64,000 bases of DNA from Anaerolentibacter hominis (lineage in GTDB: Bacteria; Bacillota; Clostridia; Lachnospirales; Lachnospiraceae): the NCBI RefSeq assembly GCF_032380675.1, contig NZ_JAWDIX010000001.1:1912706-1976705 (forward strand), written 5' to 3'. A program made the position numbers and the translations under genes. Every line of letters starts with the position of its first letter. Position 1 is the first letter of the stretch. Under the pieces are notes generated by a model. It saw only the letters and a list, made by a program, of their open reading frames with translations, did no database searches and had not been told where the DNA came from. Below are positions 51,734 to 61,471 of this stretch, piece after piece.

Positions 51734-52645
51734 CTATGCAGCCAGTTTTCTGCCTCTCATAATGGTCCGTCTGACTTCCTTTTTCAGCAGAAGCTTAAGC
51801 CCGGTAATCAGAAAGATAACCGGAACGATTCTGCCGGAAAGCTTTACATTTCCCTCCAGCACCGCCTCCGTAAAGTCAGGCCGGATCGTTAAATCCTTCG
51901 GGAGCAGGGAAATACCCATGCCCAGCAAACCAAGTATCTGCCCGGTCCTGCAGGGATCTCCGGTGCCAAACCGAATCCACCCTTTTACCTTCCGGGGCAG
52001 GATATGCTTAAACATCCCTTTTGCAGATCCAAACAAAAGCCGCAGGCTTTCCTTCGTATCTTCTTCCTGAAGGAACTCCTTTATTCTGACGGCCTGTCTC
52101 TTTATCTGCCGAAATTTTTTCTTTATACTTCTTATCTTATCAAGAATACCCCGAAAGAATTCCTTTATCCTCTGCCAAAGAGACTTCCGCTCCGGTTCCC
52201 TCTCTCCTGCTGTATCAGCCTCCCTCACCGGTTGAGGCAGCTCACTGACCGGATTCCCGACGTCTTCCGGCATCCGTTCGGCCTCATCCGTCCCGGCCGG
52301 CATCCGCTCCGTTTTTTTCTCAGGCTCCGGTACAGGCACCGCTTTTTCATAAACCGGAACTTCCGGCTGTCGGCACTTCTTCGGTTTCCGGCTGTTAAAC
52401 ACCGGAATCCCAAGAATACGCACTTTATACCAGAACCCGTCCTCTTCGTAATAAGCGGAAACATGGATCAGATGCAATAGCCAGCTGACACACCCCCGTC
52501 CCTTAATATCCGGATACTTCTGAATAGCGGCCCTGTAACGAATCGGCACCAGAAGAACAAGCAAAACCAGAACAAGCAGCAGTCCCAGAAGAATAAGCAG
52601 CAAAATCCCGATAATTTTCAAAATAATTCCAATGATATGCAGCAA
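51734..52645 (-). CDS. DUF2953 (YtfI-like) membrane-anchored protein
   Basis: A 303-residue protein with a long N-terminal hydrophobic stretch of about 30 residues, then a DUF2953 core (YRAAIQKYPDIKGRGCVSWL, then YYEEDGFWYKVRILGIPVF), a charged middle (about 90-190) and a C-terminal part (IRFGTGDPCRTGQILGLLGM). TTG start at 52645 with GAGGTGG upstream. Paired with gerW. Confidence 0.88.
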   Translation of the reverse strand: MLHIIGIILKIIGILLLILLGLLLVLVLLVLLVPIRYRAAIQKYPDIKGRGCVSWLLHLIHVSAYYEEDGFWYKVRILGIPVFNSRKPKKCRQPEVPVYEKAVPVPEPEKKTERMPAGTDEAERMPEDVGNPVSELPQPVREADTAGEREPERKSLWQRIKEFFRGILDKIRSIKKKFRQIKRQAVRIKEFLQEEDTKESLRLLFGSAKGMFKHILPRKVKGWIRFGTGDPCRTGQILGLLGMGISLLPKDLTIRPDFTEAVLEGNVKLSGRIVPVIFLITGLKLLLKKEVRRTIMRGRKLAA

Positions 52646-52696
52646 ATTTCCACCTCAGTTCTGATCCCGCCGTAACATAAGCTGTACAGGCAGCAG

Positions 52697-53110
52697 TCAT
52701 CTGTCCGCCGGATCAAACACAAAATAATCCACCGGGCAAAGCTCACCAGTCTCGTTGTACAGATCCAATATAATCGTCGTCAGCAGCTCCACCGCCGAAT
52801 CCCGGCCCCTGGCCAGTCCAAGCACCCTCAGCTGGTTTCTCCGGCAATGTTCAAAAAACAACTCTCCCGCACGGACGATATCAAATAAATTCTGCTCATT
52901 GGACGGCAGCGCAATGCAGAAAATATCCCTGGCCAGAAGACCGGGGGAAATCTTCTCCCGCTCAACCAGCCCCATAATCTTCTTCTGTCTCTTTTTAACA
53001 TAGCCGTCCATATAGAGATTGTTGCACCAAATAATCATCTTAATAACATCCCCTGTGAAAAACCGCATACATTCTTCACTTTTTCTCACATCACTGTCCC
53101 TCAGGGACAT
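52697..53110 (-). CDS. Hypothetical protein
   Basis: A 137-residue protein not assigned to a family. Its middle (KKRQKKIMGLVEREK) is basic; it ends in PVDYFVFDPADR. No membrane segment is clear. The start is uncertain: ATG 53110 has GCAGGTG upstream, but ATG 53068 (MRFFTGDVIK) is also possible. It lies between the DUF2953 gene and the rhomboid-like gene, in the same direction. Confidence 0.65.
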   Translation of the reverse strand: MSLRDSDVRKSEECMRFFTGDVIKMIIWCNNLYMDGYVKKRQKKIMGLVEREKISPGLLARDIFCIALPSNEQNLFDIVRAGELFFEHCRRNQLRVLGLARGRDSAVELLTTIILDLYNETGELCPVDYFVFDPADR

Positions 53111-53197
53111 TTTCACCTGCGGCTTTACCGCAGCCCTTCACTTTCTTCCATTCTTCCTTATTCACTTTTCACCCTTCGGTTCTTCCTTCTTCCTTTT

Positions 53198-54061
53198 TCA
53201 TTCTTCCTTTTTAATATGTTCGTGTGTATACAGATGATCCATACAGTACTCATGGTCACCGTCACACTTGGAACAGAAACGAAATTCCAGCTCCGGATTA
53301 TCTTTCTCCGTTCTCCCGCACACCTCACAGCGGTGACGTGGGAAATTCACAACCTTATTGACCTGTTTCTTATACTCGGCCTTCCGCTTTACCTCTTTCG
53401 GAGACACCCTCTTATAATTCCTGGTAGAAAGATAATAAATCAGGAAATTGGCCAGCGCCACCAGAATGGCAACACCGACTGAGATGCCCATAGGCGTCAG
53501 CATGCGGAAATAGGAAAAGACTTCCACTCCGATCAGTATACCATATATGATTCCCAGCCATTTCACCTTAATCGGTATAATGAAAAACAAAAGCAGCTGC
53601 ATATTGGGGAAAATAACCGTAAACGCAAGGAAGAGAGAACGGTTAATGTAAGTCAGACCCATAGGATAGGACCCGCCTGCTGCTCCAAATACAAAATAGA
53701 GAATAAAAGCAGCGATAATATTAAATAAGATGCCCGAAACATAATAAAGATTAAACCGGAATGCTCCCCAGACATTTTCCAGGCTTCTCCCGATGAATAA
53801 GTACAGATACGTCTCAATTGCCAGGAAAATAATGTCGATCATACTTGTCATTCCATAAGGCGCAAGCAGAAATGTCACCAGCCTCCAGACTTGTCCATGC
53901 AGCACCTTGCCGATATCCAGTGCCAGATAATCATAGTAAAAAGACGGTGCAAACATCCCAATGACCGCACCGGCAAGATAAATAACAACCACATATTTCA
54001 TCAGATCCCGAATGGCATATCTGCCAAACTTTCTTTCCACTTTGTTTAAAAAACGATTCAT
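53198..54061 (-). CDS. Rhomboid-like membrane protein with C-terminal zinc ribbon
   Basis: A 287-residue protein with about six membrane segments (from residue 20 to 220). LHGQVWRLVTFLLAPYG resembles the rhomboid loop before segment 2. The catalytic Ser motif GxSG and the later His were not found, so it is probably an inactive rhomboid-type protein. The C-terminus has two zinc-type pairs (CEVCG, then CSKC) and an acidic tail. Confidence 0.82.
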   Translation of the reverse strand: MNRFLNKVERKFGRYAIRDLMKYVVVIYLAGAVIGMFAPSFYYDYLALDIGKVLHGQVWRLVTFLLAPYGMTSMIDIIFLAIETYLYLFIGRSLENVWGAFRFNLYYVSGILFNIIAAFILYFVFGAAGGSYPMGLTYINRSLFLAFTVIFPNMQLLLFFIIPIKVKWLGIIYGILIGVEVFSYFRMLTPMGISVGVAILVALANFLIYYLSTRNYKRVSPKEVKRKAEYKKQVNKVVNFPRHRCEVCGRTEKDNPELEFRFCSKCDGDHEYCMDHLYTHEHIKKEE

Positions 54062-54397
54062 ATCGTCCTATCTCTTCCTTTCTGCTCTTATGCAGCCTCC
54101 GCCGATACCTGCCTGTCCAATCTGACAGCACCTTGCCGCAAACCTTCCAAACTCCTTCCTCCATTCCGAAATCGCAGAAACCAGCCAGACGTATCTGCAC
54201 TGTCCCATCCGCAGGCGTATTACTTCCCGCCCTGCGCCGTATCACGCACATCTCTTAATGAAAAAAAACGTCTGCCCGGCCGCGGCCGGATCAAACCGTT
54301 AGTGAACACGAAACACCTGCGAACGGGCAATGTCCTGCAATCTGTCCGCCGGACCTCTCCCACCGGCGGTCAAAATTCTTCTCGTAAGTATCCCTCT
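54062..54397. other. Intergenic region before the rhomboid-like gene
   Basis: I see no gene. Two GC-rich hairpins occur: CCGGCCGCGGCCGG near 54270, a perfect palindrome, and CCGCCGG/CCGGCGG (54346-54369), which could end the LysM gene on the minus strand. Confidence 0.5.
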
Positions 54398-54763
54398 CTA
54401 TTTATTCTTATCCGGTATCTGTAGTCGGATGCCTTCTTTCAGATATAGCTCTGCACTCTTATTATACTTAAATAAGTCATCTAACTCAATACCAAAATCA
54501 TCTAAAATACTTTTAATGCTGTCTCCGGCTTTTACTTCATAGGAAAAAAGACTGCACAGAGGGCAGGATGCCATTGGTTTATTCAAGTCACAGTAAATTC
54601 CCGGAATACAGATTTTCTGACCCGGACGCAGATTATAAATATCAACCAATGGGTTGGCTTTCAAGACATAACCCAGAGGTACATTATATCTCCGGCTGAT
54701 CAGGTAAAGTGTGTCCCCCTCCTGAACCGTATATATAAGCCCTTTGCATTGCGAGTTATCCAT
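54398..54763 (-). CDS. LysM-repeat protein
   Basis: A 121-residue protein with two LysM domains: YTVQEGDTLYLISRRYNVPL (residues 11-30 on) and YEVKAGDSIKSILDDFGIEL (about 75-94 on). CPLC lies between them. No signal peptide is seen, so it is probably spore- or mother-cell-located or exported otherwise; many such clostridial proteins are sporulation-linked, which is inference. Confidence 0.88.
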   Translation of the reverse strand: MDNSQCKGLIYTVQEGDTLYLISRRYNVPLGYVLKANPLVDIYNLRPGQKICIPGIYCDLNKPMASCPLCSLFSYEVKAGDSIKSILDDFGIELDDLFKYNKSAELYLKEGIRLQIPDKNK

Positions 54764-54955
54764 ACTAATATTCTCCCCATTTCTTTACTTTATAATAATC
54801 TATTCCTATCCCATCCCGATTGTGCATAGGAATAGTAACGGGAAATGGCCGGAGCGGCCATGTATACAGCAGGACGAAAAAGCACTTTTGCCGTACAAAA
54901 ACCGCTGAAAAGATCGAAATATTTCCTATTTAATAAAGATTTCATATTTTTAGCC

Positions 54956-54984
54956 TTGAAGTGCAAAATTTTATTCTTTATAAT
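54956..54984 (+). promoter_or_regulatory. Promoter of the activase gene
   Basis: TTGAAG (54956-54961) and a perfect TATAAT (54979-54984) are 17 bp apart. The rest of 54764-55124 holds no gene; the leader is about 130 bases long. Confidence 0.7.
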
Positions 54985-55124
54985 GATCAGATGAAGAATT
55001 ATACCGGTATTTGTGATATAATTTTATATCTGAGCATGATTATGTTTTAATCTGTACACGGCTGCTCGGGCCGTCTGCAGGTAGAAAGCTTCCTGCAATT
55101 CTGGCAGGAACTGAGGGGTTTATT

Positions 55125-58100
55125 ATGAAGCAATATGCATTGGGAATCGATGTTGGTTCCACAACCGTTAAAGTAGCCGTTCTGGACAAGGATAACACAC
55201 TGTTGTTTTCCAAGTACGAACGGCACTTCGCAAATATAGTAGAAACACTTGGGAGTATCGTACATGAAGCTCTGGAAACGCTGGGCGATATGGAGATTGC
55301 TCCGATGATCACCGGCTCCGGCGGTATGACTATCTCCACTCACCTGGACATTCCCTTTGTTCAGGAAGTAGTTGCGGTAGCCACGGCGCTGGAACACACC
55401 GCTCCCCAAACCGACGTGGCCATTGAACTAGGCGGGGAAGACGCAAAAATTATCTATTTTAATCCCAACGGCGGTATCGAACAGCGGATGAACGGTATCT
55501 GTGCCGGAGGCACCGGTTCCTTTATCGATCAGATGGCAACGCTTCTACGGACCGATGCAGGCGGATTAAATGAATATGCAAAAGACTATGAGGCAGTCTA
55601 CCCGATTGCCGCCAGATGCGGAGTATTTGCCAAATCCGACATCCAGCCCCTGATCAACGAAGGAGCTACAAAGGCGGACTTATCTGCCTCCATCTTCCAG
55701 GCTGTAGTCAATCAGACCATCAGCGGCCTTGCCTGCGGAAAGCCTATCAAGGGGAACGTGGCATTTCTGGGCGGTCCGCTTACCTTTTTAAGTGAGCTGC
55801 GCCAGGCTTTTATCCGTACTCTGCATCTGACCGACAGTCAAACGATCATACCGGAGCATGCATGCCTGTTTGCGGCAATCGGCGCTGCCCTTAATTGTCC
55901 TTTTGAGAAGGTTTCCACGTTGAAAGAACTGGATCAGGCTCTTGCTGCGGGCATTGTCATCGAGTCCGAAGCAGCCAGAATGGCGCCGCTTTTCCAGAAT
56001 CAGGAAGAATATGATGAATTTATTTCCCGTCACAATGTACATACGGTTAAAAAGGGAGAGCTCTCTTCTTATCAGGGCAACTGCTACCTGGGAATCGATG
56101 CGGGCTCCACGACGACAAAAGCCGCTCTGATCGGAGAGGACGGTACACTTCTCTATTCTTTATACAGCAACAATAACGGCAGTCCGGTAAAAACCGCGAA
56201 AAAGGCTTTGGAGGAAATATATGAACTGCTGCCGGAGGGCGCCCGAATCGTCCGCTCCTGTTCCACCGGTTACGGCGAGGCCCTGATGCAGTCCGCTTTC
56301 TGTCTGGATGAGGGAGAAGTAGAAACTGTCGCTCACTATTACGCAGCCTCCTTCTTTGATCCCAAGGTGGATTGCATTCTGGATATCGGCGGCCAGGATA
56401 TGAAATGTATGAAAATTAAGGATCAGGCTATTGACAGCGTTCAGCTGAATGAAGCCTGCTCATCTGGATGTGGTTCCTTTATCGAGACGTTTGCCAAATC
56501 CCTGGGATATGACGCGGCAGATTTTGCCAAAGTGGGACTCTTTGCCAAACATCCGGTAGACCTGGGCTCCCGCTGTACCGTATTTATGAATTCCAAGGTA
56601 AAGCAGGCACAAAAGGAAGGCGCCGGTGTGGACGAGATCTCCGCGGGTCTGGCTTATTCCGTTATTAAGAATGCACTCTTAAAAGTTATTAAAATCACCG
56701 ATCCTAAGGATCTGGGTACTAATATCGTTGTACAGGGCGGTACCTTTTATAACGACGCCGTGCTGCGAAGCTTTGAATTAATCTCCGGCTGCCAGGCAAT
56801 CCGCCCGGATATCGCCGGTATTATGGGCGCGTTTGGAGCCGCTCTGATTGCCAGGGAGCATTTTGCAGGCCAAGCCTGCGGTCTGCTCAGTCAGGAACAG
56901 TTAAAAGCGCTTACTTTCGATACGTCTCTGGCCCGCTGCCAGGGCTGTACCAACCACTGTCTTCTGACAATCAACAAATTCTCCGGCGGACGCCGCTTTA
57001 TTACCGGGAACCGCTGTGAAAAGGGTCTGGGCAAAGAAAAGACCCATCAGGATGTGCCCAACCTCTTTGCGTTCAAAAATAAGATAACTTTTGACTACAC
57101 CCCGCTGCCGGAAGAAAAAGCGCCCCGGGGAACCGTGGGGATTCCGCGCGTTCTCAACATGTATGAGAATTATCCTTTCTGGTTTACCTTCTTTACCAGA
57201 CTTGGATACAGGGTGGTGCTCTCACCTTCCACTTCAAAGGCAATTTACGAGATGGGTATCGAATCCATTCCAAGTGAGTCGGAGTGTTATCCGGCGAAAG
57301 TGGTTCACGGACATATATCCTGGCTGATCCGCAATCAGGTGGATTACATTTTCTATCCGTGCGTTCCCTATGAACGACTGGAGACGCCAGAGGCCAACAA
57401 TCATTTTAACTGCCCGATTGTAACCTCCTACGGAGAAAACATCAAGAATAATGTGGAGGAATTGAAGGACGGACATATCCGTTTCCAGAACCCGTTCCTC
57501 TCTTTTGAAAACAAAGTCATTCTTTCCAACCGTCTGGTGGAATATTTCGGGGAAGAAAATCAGATTCCTTCCGTGGAGGTACAGGCCGCCGCAGAAGCAG
57601 GCTGGGATGAAATGATGAACATCCGCAAGATGGTTCAGGACAAAGGCGAAGAAACAATCCGGTACATAGAAAAGAATGGCCTGAAAGGAATCGTTCTGGC
57701 AGGCCGTCCCTATCATGTGGACCCGGAGATCCATCATGGGATTCCGGAACTGATTACTTCCTATGGGGTTGCAGTCTTCACGGAAGACTCGGTGGCCCAT
57801 CTGGGCCGGGCCGACCGGCCGCTTATCGTCCGGGATCAGTGGATGTATCATTCACGCCTTTACAACGCGGCTTCCTTTGTAAAGACCAGAACAGATATGG
57901 AATTAATCCAGCTCAACTCCTTTGGCTGCGGGCTGGATGCCGTTACCACAGACCAGGTCAGCGACATCCTCACGAAATCGGGCAAGATTTATACCGTCCT
58001 GAAGATAGATGAAGTCAGCAATCTGGGTGCGGCGCGTATCCGTATCCGCTCTCTTCTTTCCGCCATCCGGGACCGAGAAGCCAAGCATATCGGCATTCAT

Positions 58101-59483
58101 CCTTCGGATACCTCTATGCACCGCAAGGTCTTCACGAAAGAGATGCGGAAAGAATATACCCTGCTCTGCCCTCAGATGTCGCCGATTCATTTTGATATGC
58201 TCCAGGAGGCCTTTCGTTCCTGCGGCTATCGGATGGAGGTTCTGCACAACGACGGACGCAGAGCCATAGATGTAGGTTTAAAGTATGTGAACAACGACGC
58301 CTGCTATCCGTCTCTGATGGTGGTCGGTCAATTGATTGATGCCCTGCTCTCAGGCAAATACGATGTAAACAAAACGGCTATTATTATAACCCAGACAGGC
58401 GGAGGATGCCGGGCCACCAACTATGTGGGCTTCATTCGGAGGGCTTTGGAAAAGGCCGGGATGTCTCAGGTACCGGTCGTATCCCTAAGTGCCGGGGTGG
58501 AAAAGAATCCTGGACTTAAAATCACACCAGCCATGATTAACCGTGCCCTGCAGGCCCTTGTCTATGGCGATATTTTCATGAAAGTACTCTACCAGACAAG
58601 ACCATACGAAGCAGAACCCGGTTCCGCCAATAAACTTTATCAGAAGTGGAATTCAATTTGTAAAAAGGATGTTCGAAAAGGCAATCTGAAGAAATTCCGG
58701 CAAAATGTGAGGGATATCATTCACGCGTTTGATGTACTGCCTTTAAAAGAAGACCTGGTAAAACCTAAAGTCGGTGTGGTGGGTGAGATTCTTGTCAAGT
58801 TCCTCCCCGCCGCCAACAATTACCTGGTCGATCTTCTGGAAGGAGAAGGCGCTGAGGCTGTTGTGCCCGACCTGATCGGTTTCCTGCTCTACTGCAGCTA
58901 TAACTCTACATTCAAGGCCAGGTACCTGGGAAAATCCCGCCTGGTTGCCAGGGTAAACCGGTTTGTCATCTGGTTTATCGAGGTTTACCGCAAAGAAATG
59001 ATAAAGGGATTAAAAGAAAGCAGCCGGTTTGAGCCGCCTGCATCCATTGACCAGCTGGCATCCTATGCACAAGCAGTGGTTTCGACCGGAAACCAGACCG
59101 GTGAAGGCTGGTTCTTAACCGGCGAGATGATCGAATTAATTCATTCTGGCGTGAACAACATCGTATGTACCCAGCCGTTTGCCTGCCTCCCGAATCATGT
59201 CGTGGGCAAAGGGGTCATAAAGGAGCTTCGAAACCAGTATCCTCAGTCCAATATAGTAGCTGTGGATTATGATCCCGGCGCCAGCGAAGTAAACCAGCTC
59301 AACCGGATCAAGCTGATGCTGGCTACCGCCAATAAGAACTTAAATAAAAACGGCGGACCGACATCCGGGGCAGATGGCGGAGAACAGAGTTCTGCCCATG
59401 CATCCAGGCATTCCAAGCATGTAGCTGCCGCTGCACTTCAGGTTCCCGGCCCCGCACTGTTCCCTCCGGTCAACCGGACCTGA
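55125..59483 (+). CDS. Acyl-CoA dehydratase activase-related protein
   Basis: A 1452-residue protein with two BadF/BadG/BcrA/D ATPase domains (GIDVGSTTVKVAVLD at 5-19, GIDAGSTTTKAALIG at about 323), each with a cysteine region (GICAGGTGSFI and CGVFAKSDI; NEACSSGCGSFI and SRCTVFMNSK) that should hold a shared 4Fe-4S cluster. The rest (from about 660) is a DUF2229-type region followed by a dehydratase-like C-terminal part. Related HgdC proteins use ATP to push electrons into 2-hydroxyacyl-CoA dehydratases. Here no dehydratase gene lies nearby, so its partner is unknown. The unit is monocistronic. Confidence 0.93.
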   Translation: MKQYALGIDVGSTTVKVAVLDKDNTLLFSKYERHFANIVETLGSIVHEALETLGDMEIAPMITGSGGMTISTHLDIPFVQEVVAVATALEHTAPQTDVAIELGGEDAKIIYFNPNGGIEQRMNGICAGGTGSFIDQMATLLRTDAGGLNEYAKDYEAVYPIAARCGVFAKSDIQPLINEGATKADLSASIFQAVVNQTISGLACGKPIKGNVAFLGGPLTFLSELRQAFIRTLHLTDSQTIIPEHACLFAAIGAALNCPFEKVSTLKELDQALAAGIVIESEAARMAPLFQNQEEYDEFISRHNVHTVKKGELSSYQGNCYLGIDAGSTTTKAALIGEDGTLLYSLYSNNNGSPVKTAKKALEEIYELLPEGARIVRSCSTGYGEALMQSAFCLDEGEVETVAHYYAASFFDPKVDCILDIGGQDMKCMKIKDQAIDSVQLNEACSSGCGSFIETFAKSLGYDAADFAKVGLFAKHPVDLGSRCTVFMNSKVKQAQKEGAGVDEISAGLAYSVIKNALLKVIKITDPKDLGTNIVVQGGTFYNDAVLRSFELISGCQAIRPDIAGIMGAFGAALIAREHFAGQACGLLSQEQLKALTFDTSLARCQGCTNHCLLTINKFSGGRRFITGNRCEKGLGKEKTHQDVPNLFAFKNKITFDYTPLPEEKAPRGTVGIPRVLNMYENYPFWFTFFTRLGYRVVLSPSTSKAIYEMGIESIPSESECYPAKVVHGHISWLIRNQVDYIFYPCVPYERLETPEANNHFNCPIVTSYGENIKNNVEELKDGHIRFQNPFLSFENKVILSNRLVEYFGEENQIPSVEVQAAAEAGWDEMMNIRKMVQDKGEETIRYIEKNGLKGIVLAGRPYHVDPEIHHGIPELITSYGVAVFTEDSVAHLGRADRPLIVRDQWMYHSRLYNAASFVKTRTDMELIQLNSFGCGLDAVTTDQVSDILTKSGKIYTVLKIDEVSNLGAARIRIRSLLSAIRDREAKHIGIHPSDTSMHRKVFTKEMRKEYTLLCPQMSPIHFDMLQEAFRSCGYRMEVLHNDGRRAIDVGLKYVNNDACYPSLMVVGQLIDALLSGKYDVNKTAIIITQTGGGCRATNYVGFIRRALEKAGMSQVPVVSLSAGVEKNPGLKITPAMINRALQALVYGDIFMKVLYQTRPYEAEPGSANKLYQKWNSICKKDVRKGNLKKFRQNVRDIIHAFDVLPLKEDLVKPKVGVVGEILVKFLPAANNYLVDLLEGEGAEAVVPDLIGFLLYCSYNSTFKARYLGKSRLVARVNRFVIWFIEVYRKEMIKGLKESSRFEPPASIDQLASYAQAVVSTGNQTGEGWFLTGEMIELIHSGVNNIVCTQPFACLPNHVVGKGVIKELRNQYPQSNIVAVDYDPGASEVNQLNRIKLMLATANKNLNKNGGPTSGADGGEQSSAHASRHSKHVAAAALQVPGPALFPPVNRT

Positions 59484-59512
59484 TAAATTAAATAATACGG
59501 ACGAATACATTT

Positions 59513-59545
59513 AGAGCCGCAGACAATTCAACTGTCTGCGGCTCT
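59513..59545 (+). terminator. Terminator of the activase gene
   Basis: AGAGCCGCAGACA and TGTCTGCGGCTCT are perfect 13-base arms around ATTCAAC. The convergent ung gene ends nine bases later and can also use it. Confidence 0.85.
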
Positions 59546-59553
59546 GCTGTTCC

Positions 59554-60228
59554 TTATATATCTTCAATCTGCCAGTCAATGGGTTCCACCCCATTTTCCA
59601 TCAGAAAACGGTTGGTCTGACTGAACGGCCGGCTGCCAAAAAAGCCCCGTCCCGCGGAAAACGGACTGGGATGAGGCGCCTGTAAAATCAGATGATTGGG
59701 GTTGGTCAGCATATAGCGCTTCATCTGTGCAGGACGTCCCCACAGAATAAATACAATGGGTCTATCCTGGGTATTCACAGCCTCAATTATGGCATCAGTA
59801 AAATTCTCCCATCCTTTTCCCTGATGGGAATTCGCCTGGTGAGCACGCACGGTAAGCACCGTATTTAACATCAGGACACCCTGCTCCGCCCATTTTATCA
59901 GATATCCGTTATTTGGAATCTCACATCCTAAATCATCGTGCAGTTCCATATATATATTTTGCAGGGAAGGCGGCACACCCACCCCCGGTTTTACAGAAAA
60001 ACAGAGGCCGTGTGCCTGCCCCTCATTGTGATAGGGGTCCTGCCCCAGAATAACCACCTTCACCTTGCTGAGGGGAGTCAGATGAAGCGCATTAAAAATA
60101 TCCTCTGCAGGCGGATAAATCCGTCTCGTATTGTATTCTTCTTTCACAAACCTATACAGATTTTTATAGTAATCTTTCTTAAATTCAGAATCTAAAACCT
60201 TTGCCCAGTCATTGGTAATCGCCGCCAT
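59554..60228 (-). CDS. ung: Uracil-DNA glycosylase
   Basis: A 224-residue family-1 enzyme that removes uracil from DNA. The catalytic Asp lies in VVILGQDPYHN, the uracil pocket in GLCFSVK, and the His loop in HPSPFSAGRGFFGS. It is 15 bp after dtd, last of the unit. Confidence 0.97.
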   Translation of the reverse strand: MAAITNDWAKVLDSEFKKDYYKNLYRFVKEEYNTRRIYPPAEDIFNALHLTPLSKVKVVILGQDPYHNEGQAHGLCFSVKPGVGVPPSLQNIYMELHDDLGCEIPNNGYLIKWAEQGVLMLNTVLTVRAHQANSHQGKGWENFTDAIIEAVNTQDRPIVFILWGRPAQMKRYMLTNPNHLILQAPHPSPFSAGRGFFGSRPFSQTNRFLMENGVEPIDWQIEDI

Positions 60229-60243
60229 CCTGTTATTCCTCCT

Positions 60244-60681
60244 TCAGCTATCTAAAAGTATGGTAAACGGGCCGTCATTGACCAGAGATATCTGCATTTC
60301 CGCTCCAAAAGAGCCTGTGGCAACCTTTCTGCACCGTTTCGCACAGAGACCGGCAAAATATTCATACAGCCGTTCTGCCTTCTCCGGATTGCCTGCATGG
60401 ACAAAACTTGGCCGGTTTCCTTTATGGCAGTCTGCATACAGGGTAAATTGAGATACGACCAATATTTCTCCGTCCACATCCGCCAGCGACAGGTTTGTCT
60501 TCCCGGCTTCATCGGCAAAAATCCGAAGCTTCACTATTTTATCCACCAGTTTCTCCGCCGCAGCTTCTGTATCGTCCTCCCCGACTCCCAGAAGGATGAG
60601 ATACCCTTTTCCAATCTCTCCGATTATCTTATCATCCACGGTAACACTGGCATTTGTCACTCTCTGTAATACGACCTTCAT
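60244..60681 (-). CDS. dtd: D-aminoacyl-tRNA deacylase
   Basis: A 145-residue enzyme that clears D-amino acids from tRNA. It opens MKVVLQRVTNASVTVD, has the SQFTLYAD motif with the catalytic Thr, and the Gly-cis-Pro NDGPFTILLDS at the end. It is 28 bp after hisF. Cross-subunit Gly-cisPro is the chirality filter. Confidence 0.96.
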   Translation of the reverse strand: MKVVLQRVTNASVTVDDKIIGEIGKGYLILLGVGEDDTEAAAEKLVDKIVKLRIFADEAGKTNLSLADVDGEILVVSQFTLYADCHKGNRPSFVHAGNPEKAERLYEYFAGLCAKRCRKVATGSFGAEMQISLVNDGPFTILLDS

Positions 60682-60709
60682 CTCATTTGCTCCTCTAAGT
60701 TCATTTTCA

Positions 60710-61471
60710 CTACAGCCGCACGCTGATCTCCCGGCTTCTCAGATATTCCTTCAGCTCCTTAATTTCCAGTTCTTTATAGTGAAATAACGAAGCCGCCAGG
60801 ACAGCATCCGCCTTGCCCTCGGTCAATGCATCATAAAAATGTTCCATTTTGCCGGCGCCTCCTGAGGCGATAACAGGGACCGGCACCTGCTCCGACACCG
60901 TCCTGGTCAGTTCCAGATCATAGCCGTCCTTTGTACCGTCACAGTCCATGCTGGTCAGAAGGATCTCACCAGCTCCCAGCTCACAGGCTTTTCTTGCCCA
61001 TTCCACCGCATCAATCCCCATGTCCACACGGCCGCCGTTCTTATAGATATTCCAGCCGGAGCCATCCGCTCTGCGCTTCGCGTCAATCGCCACCACCACA
61101 CACTGGCTCCCGAACTTATCCGCCGCCTCGGAAATAAGGCCGGGATTCAGAATCGCCGCTGTATTAACAGCAACCTTGTCCGCCCCTTCCCGCAAGATTA
61201 GTTTAAAATCCTCAACGGTCCGGATTCCTCCGCCCACCGTAAACGGAATAAAGACCGTCTCCGCCACTTTTCTGACCATATCAAGCTTAATCGTTCTGGC
61301 ATCGGAAGAGGCCGTAATATCCAGAAATACCAGTTCGTCAGCCCCGGCCTTATCGTAGGCCGCTCCTACCGCGACCGGATCTCCGGCATCCCGCAGATTC
61401 ACAAAGTTAATACCCTTTACCACACGTCCATTATGTACATCCAGACAGGGAATGATCCTCTTCGTAAACAT
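60710..61471 (-). CDS. hisF: Imidazole glycerol phosphate synthase, cyclase subunit
   Basis: A 253-residue (beta/alpha)8 enzyme of histidine synthesis. It has RIIPCLDVHNGRVVKG with the first catalytic Asp and VVVAIDAKRRADGSG with the second. The ATG at 61471 overlaps the hisH stop (TGATG), with GGGGGAGG upstream. With HisH it makes imidazole glycerol phosphate and AICAR. Confidence 0.96.
   Translation of the reverse strand: MFTKRIIPCLDVHNGRVVKGINFVNLRDAGDPVAVGAAYDKAGADELVFLDITASSDARTIKLDMVRKVAETVFIPFTVGGGIRTVEDFKLILREGADKVAVNTAAILNPGLISEAADKFGSQCVVVAIDAKRRADGSGWNIYKNGGRVDMGIDAVEWARKACELGAGEILLTSMDCDGTKDGYDLELTRTVSEQVPVPVIASGGAGKMEHFYDALTEGKADAVLAASLFHYKELEIKELKEYLRSREISVRL

Noticed and set aside
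53198..54061. Active rhomboid protease
   Set aside because: The GxSG serine motif and matching histidine are absent, so only a rhomboid-like fold is proposed.
53931..54251. Frame of 106 codons overlapping the rhomboid-like gene
   Set aside because: It overlaps a well-supported membrane protein in another frame and has no ribosome binding site or domain.
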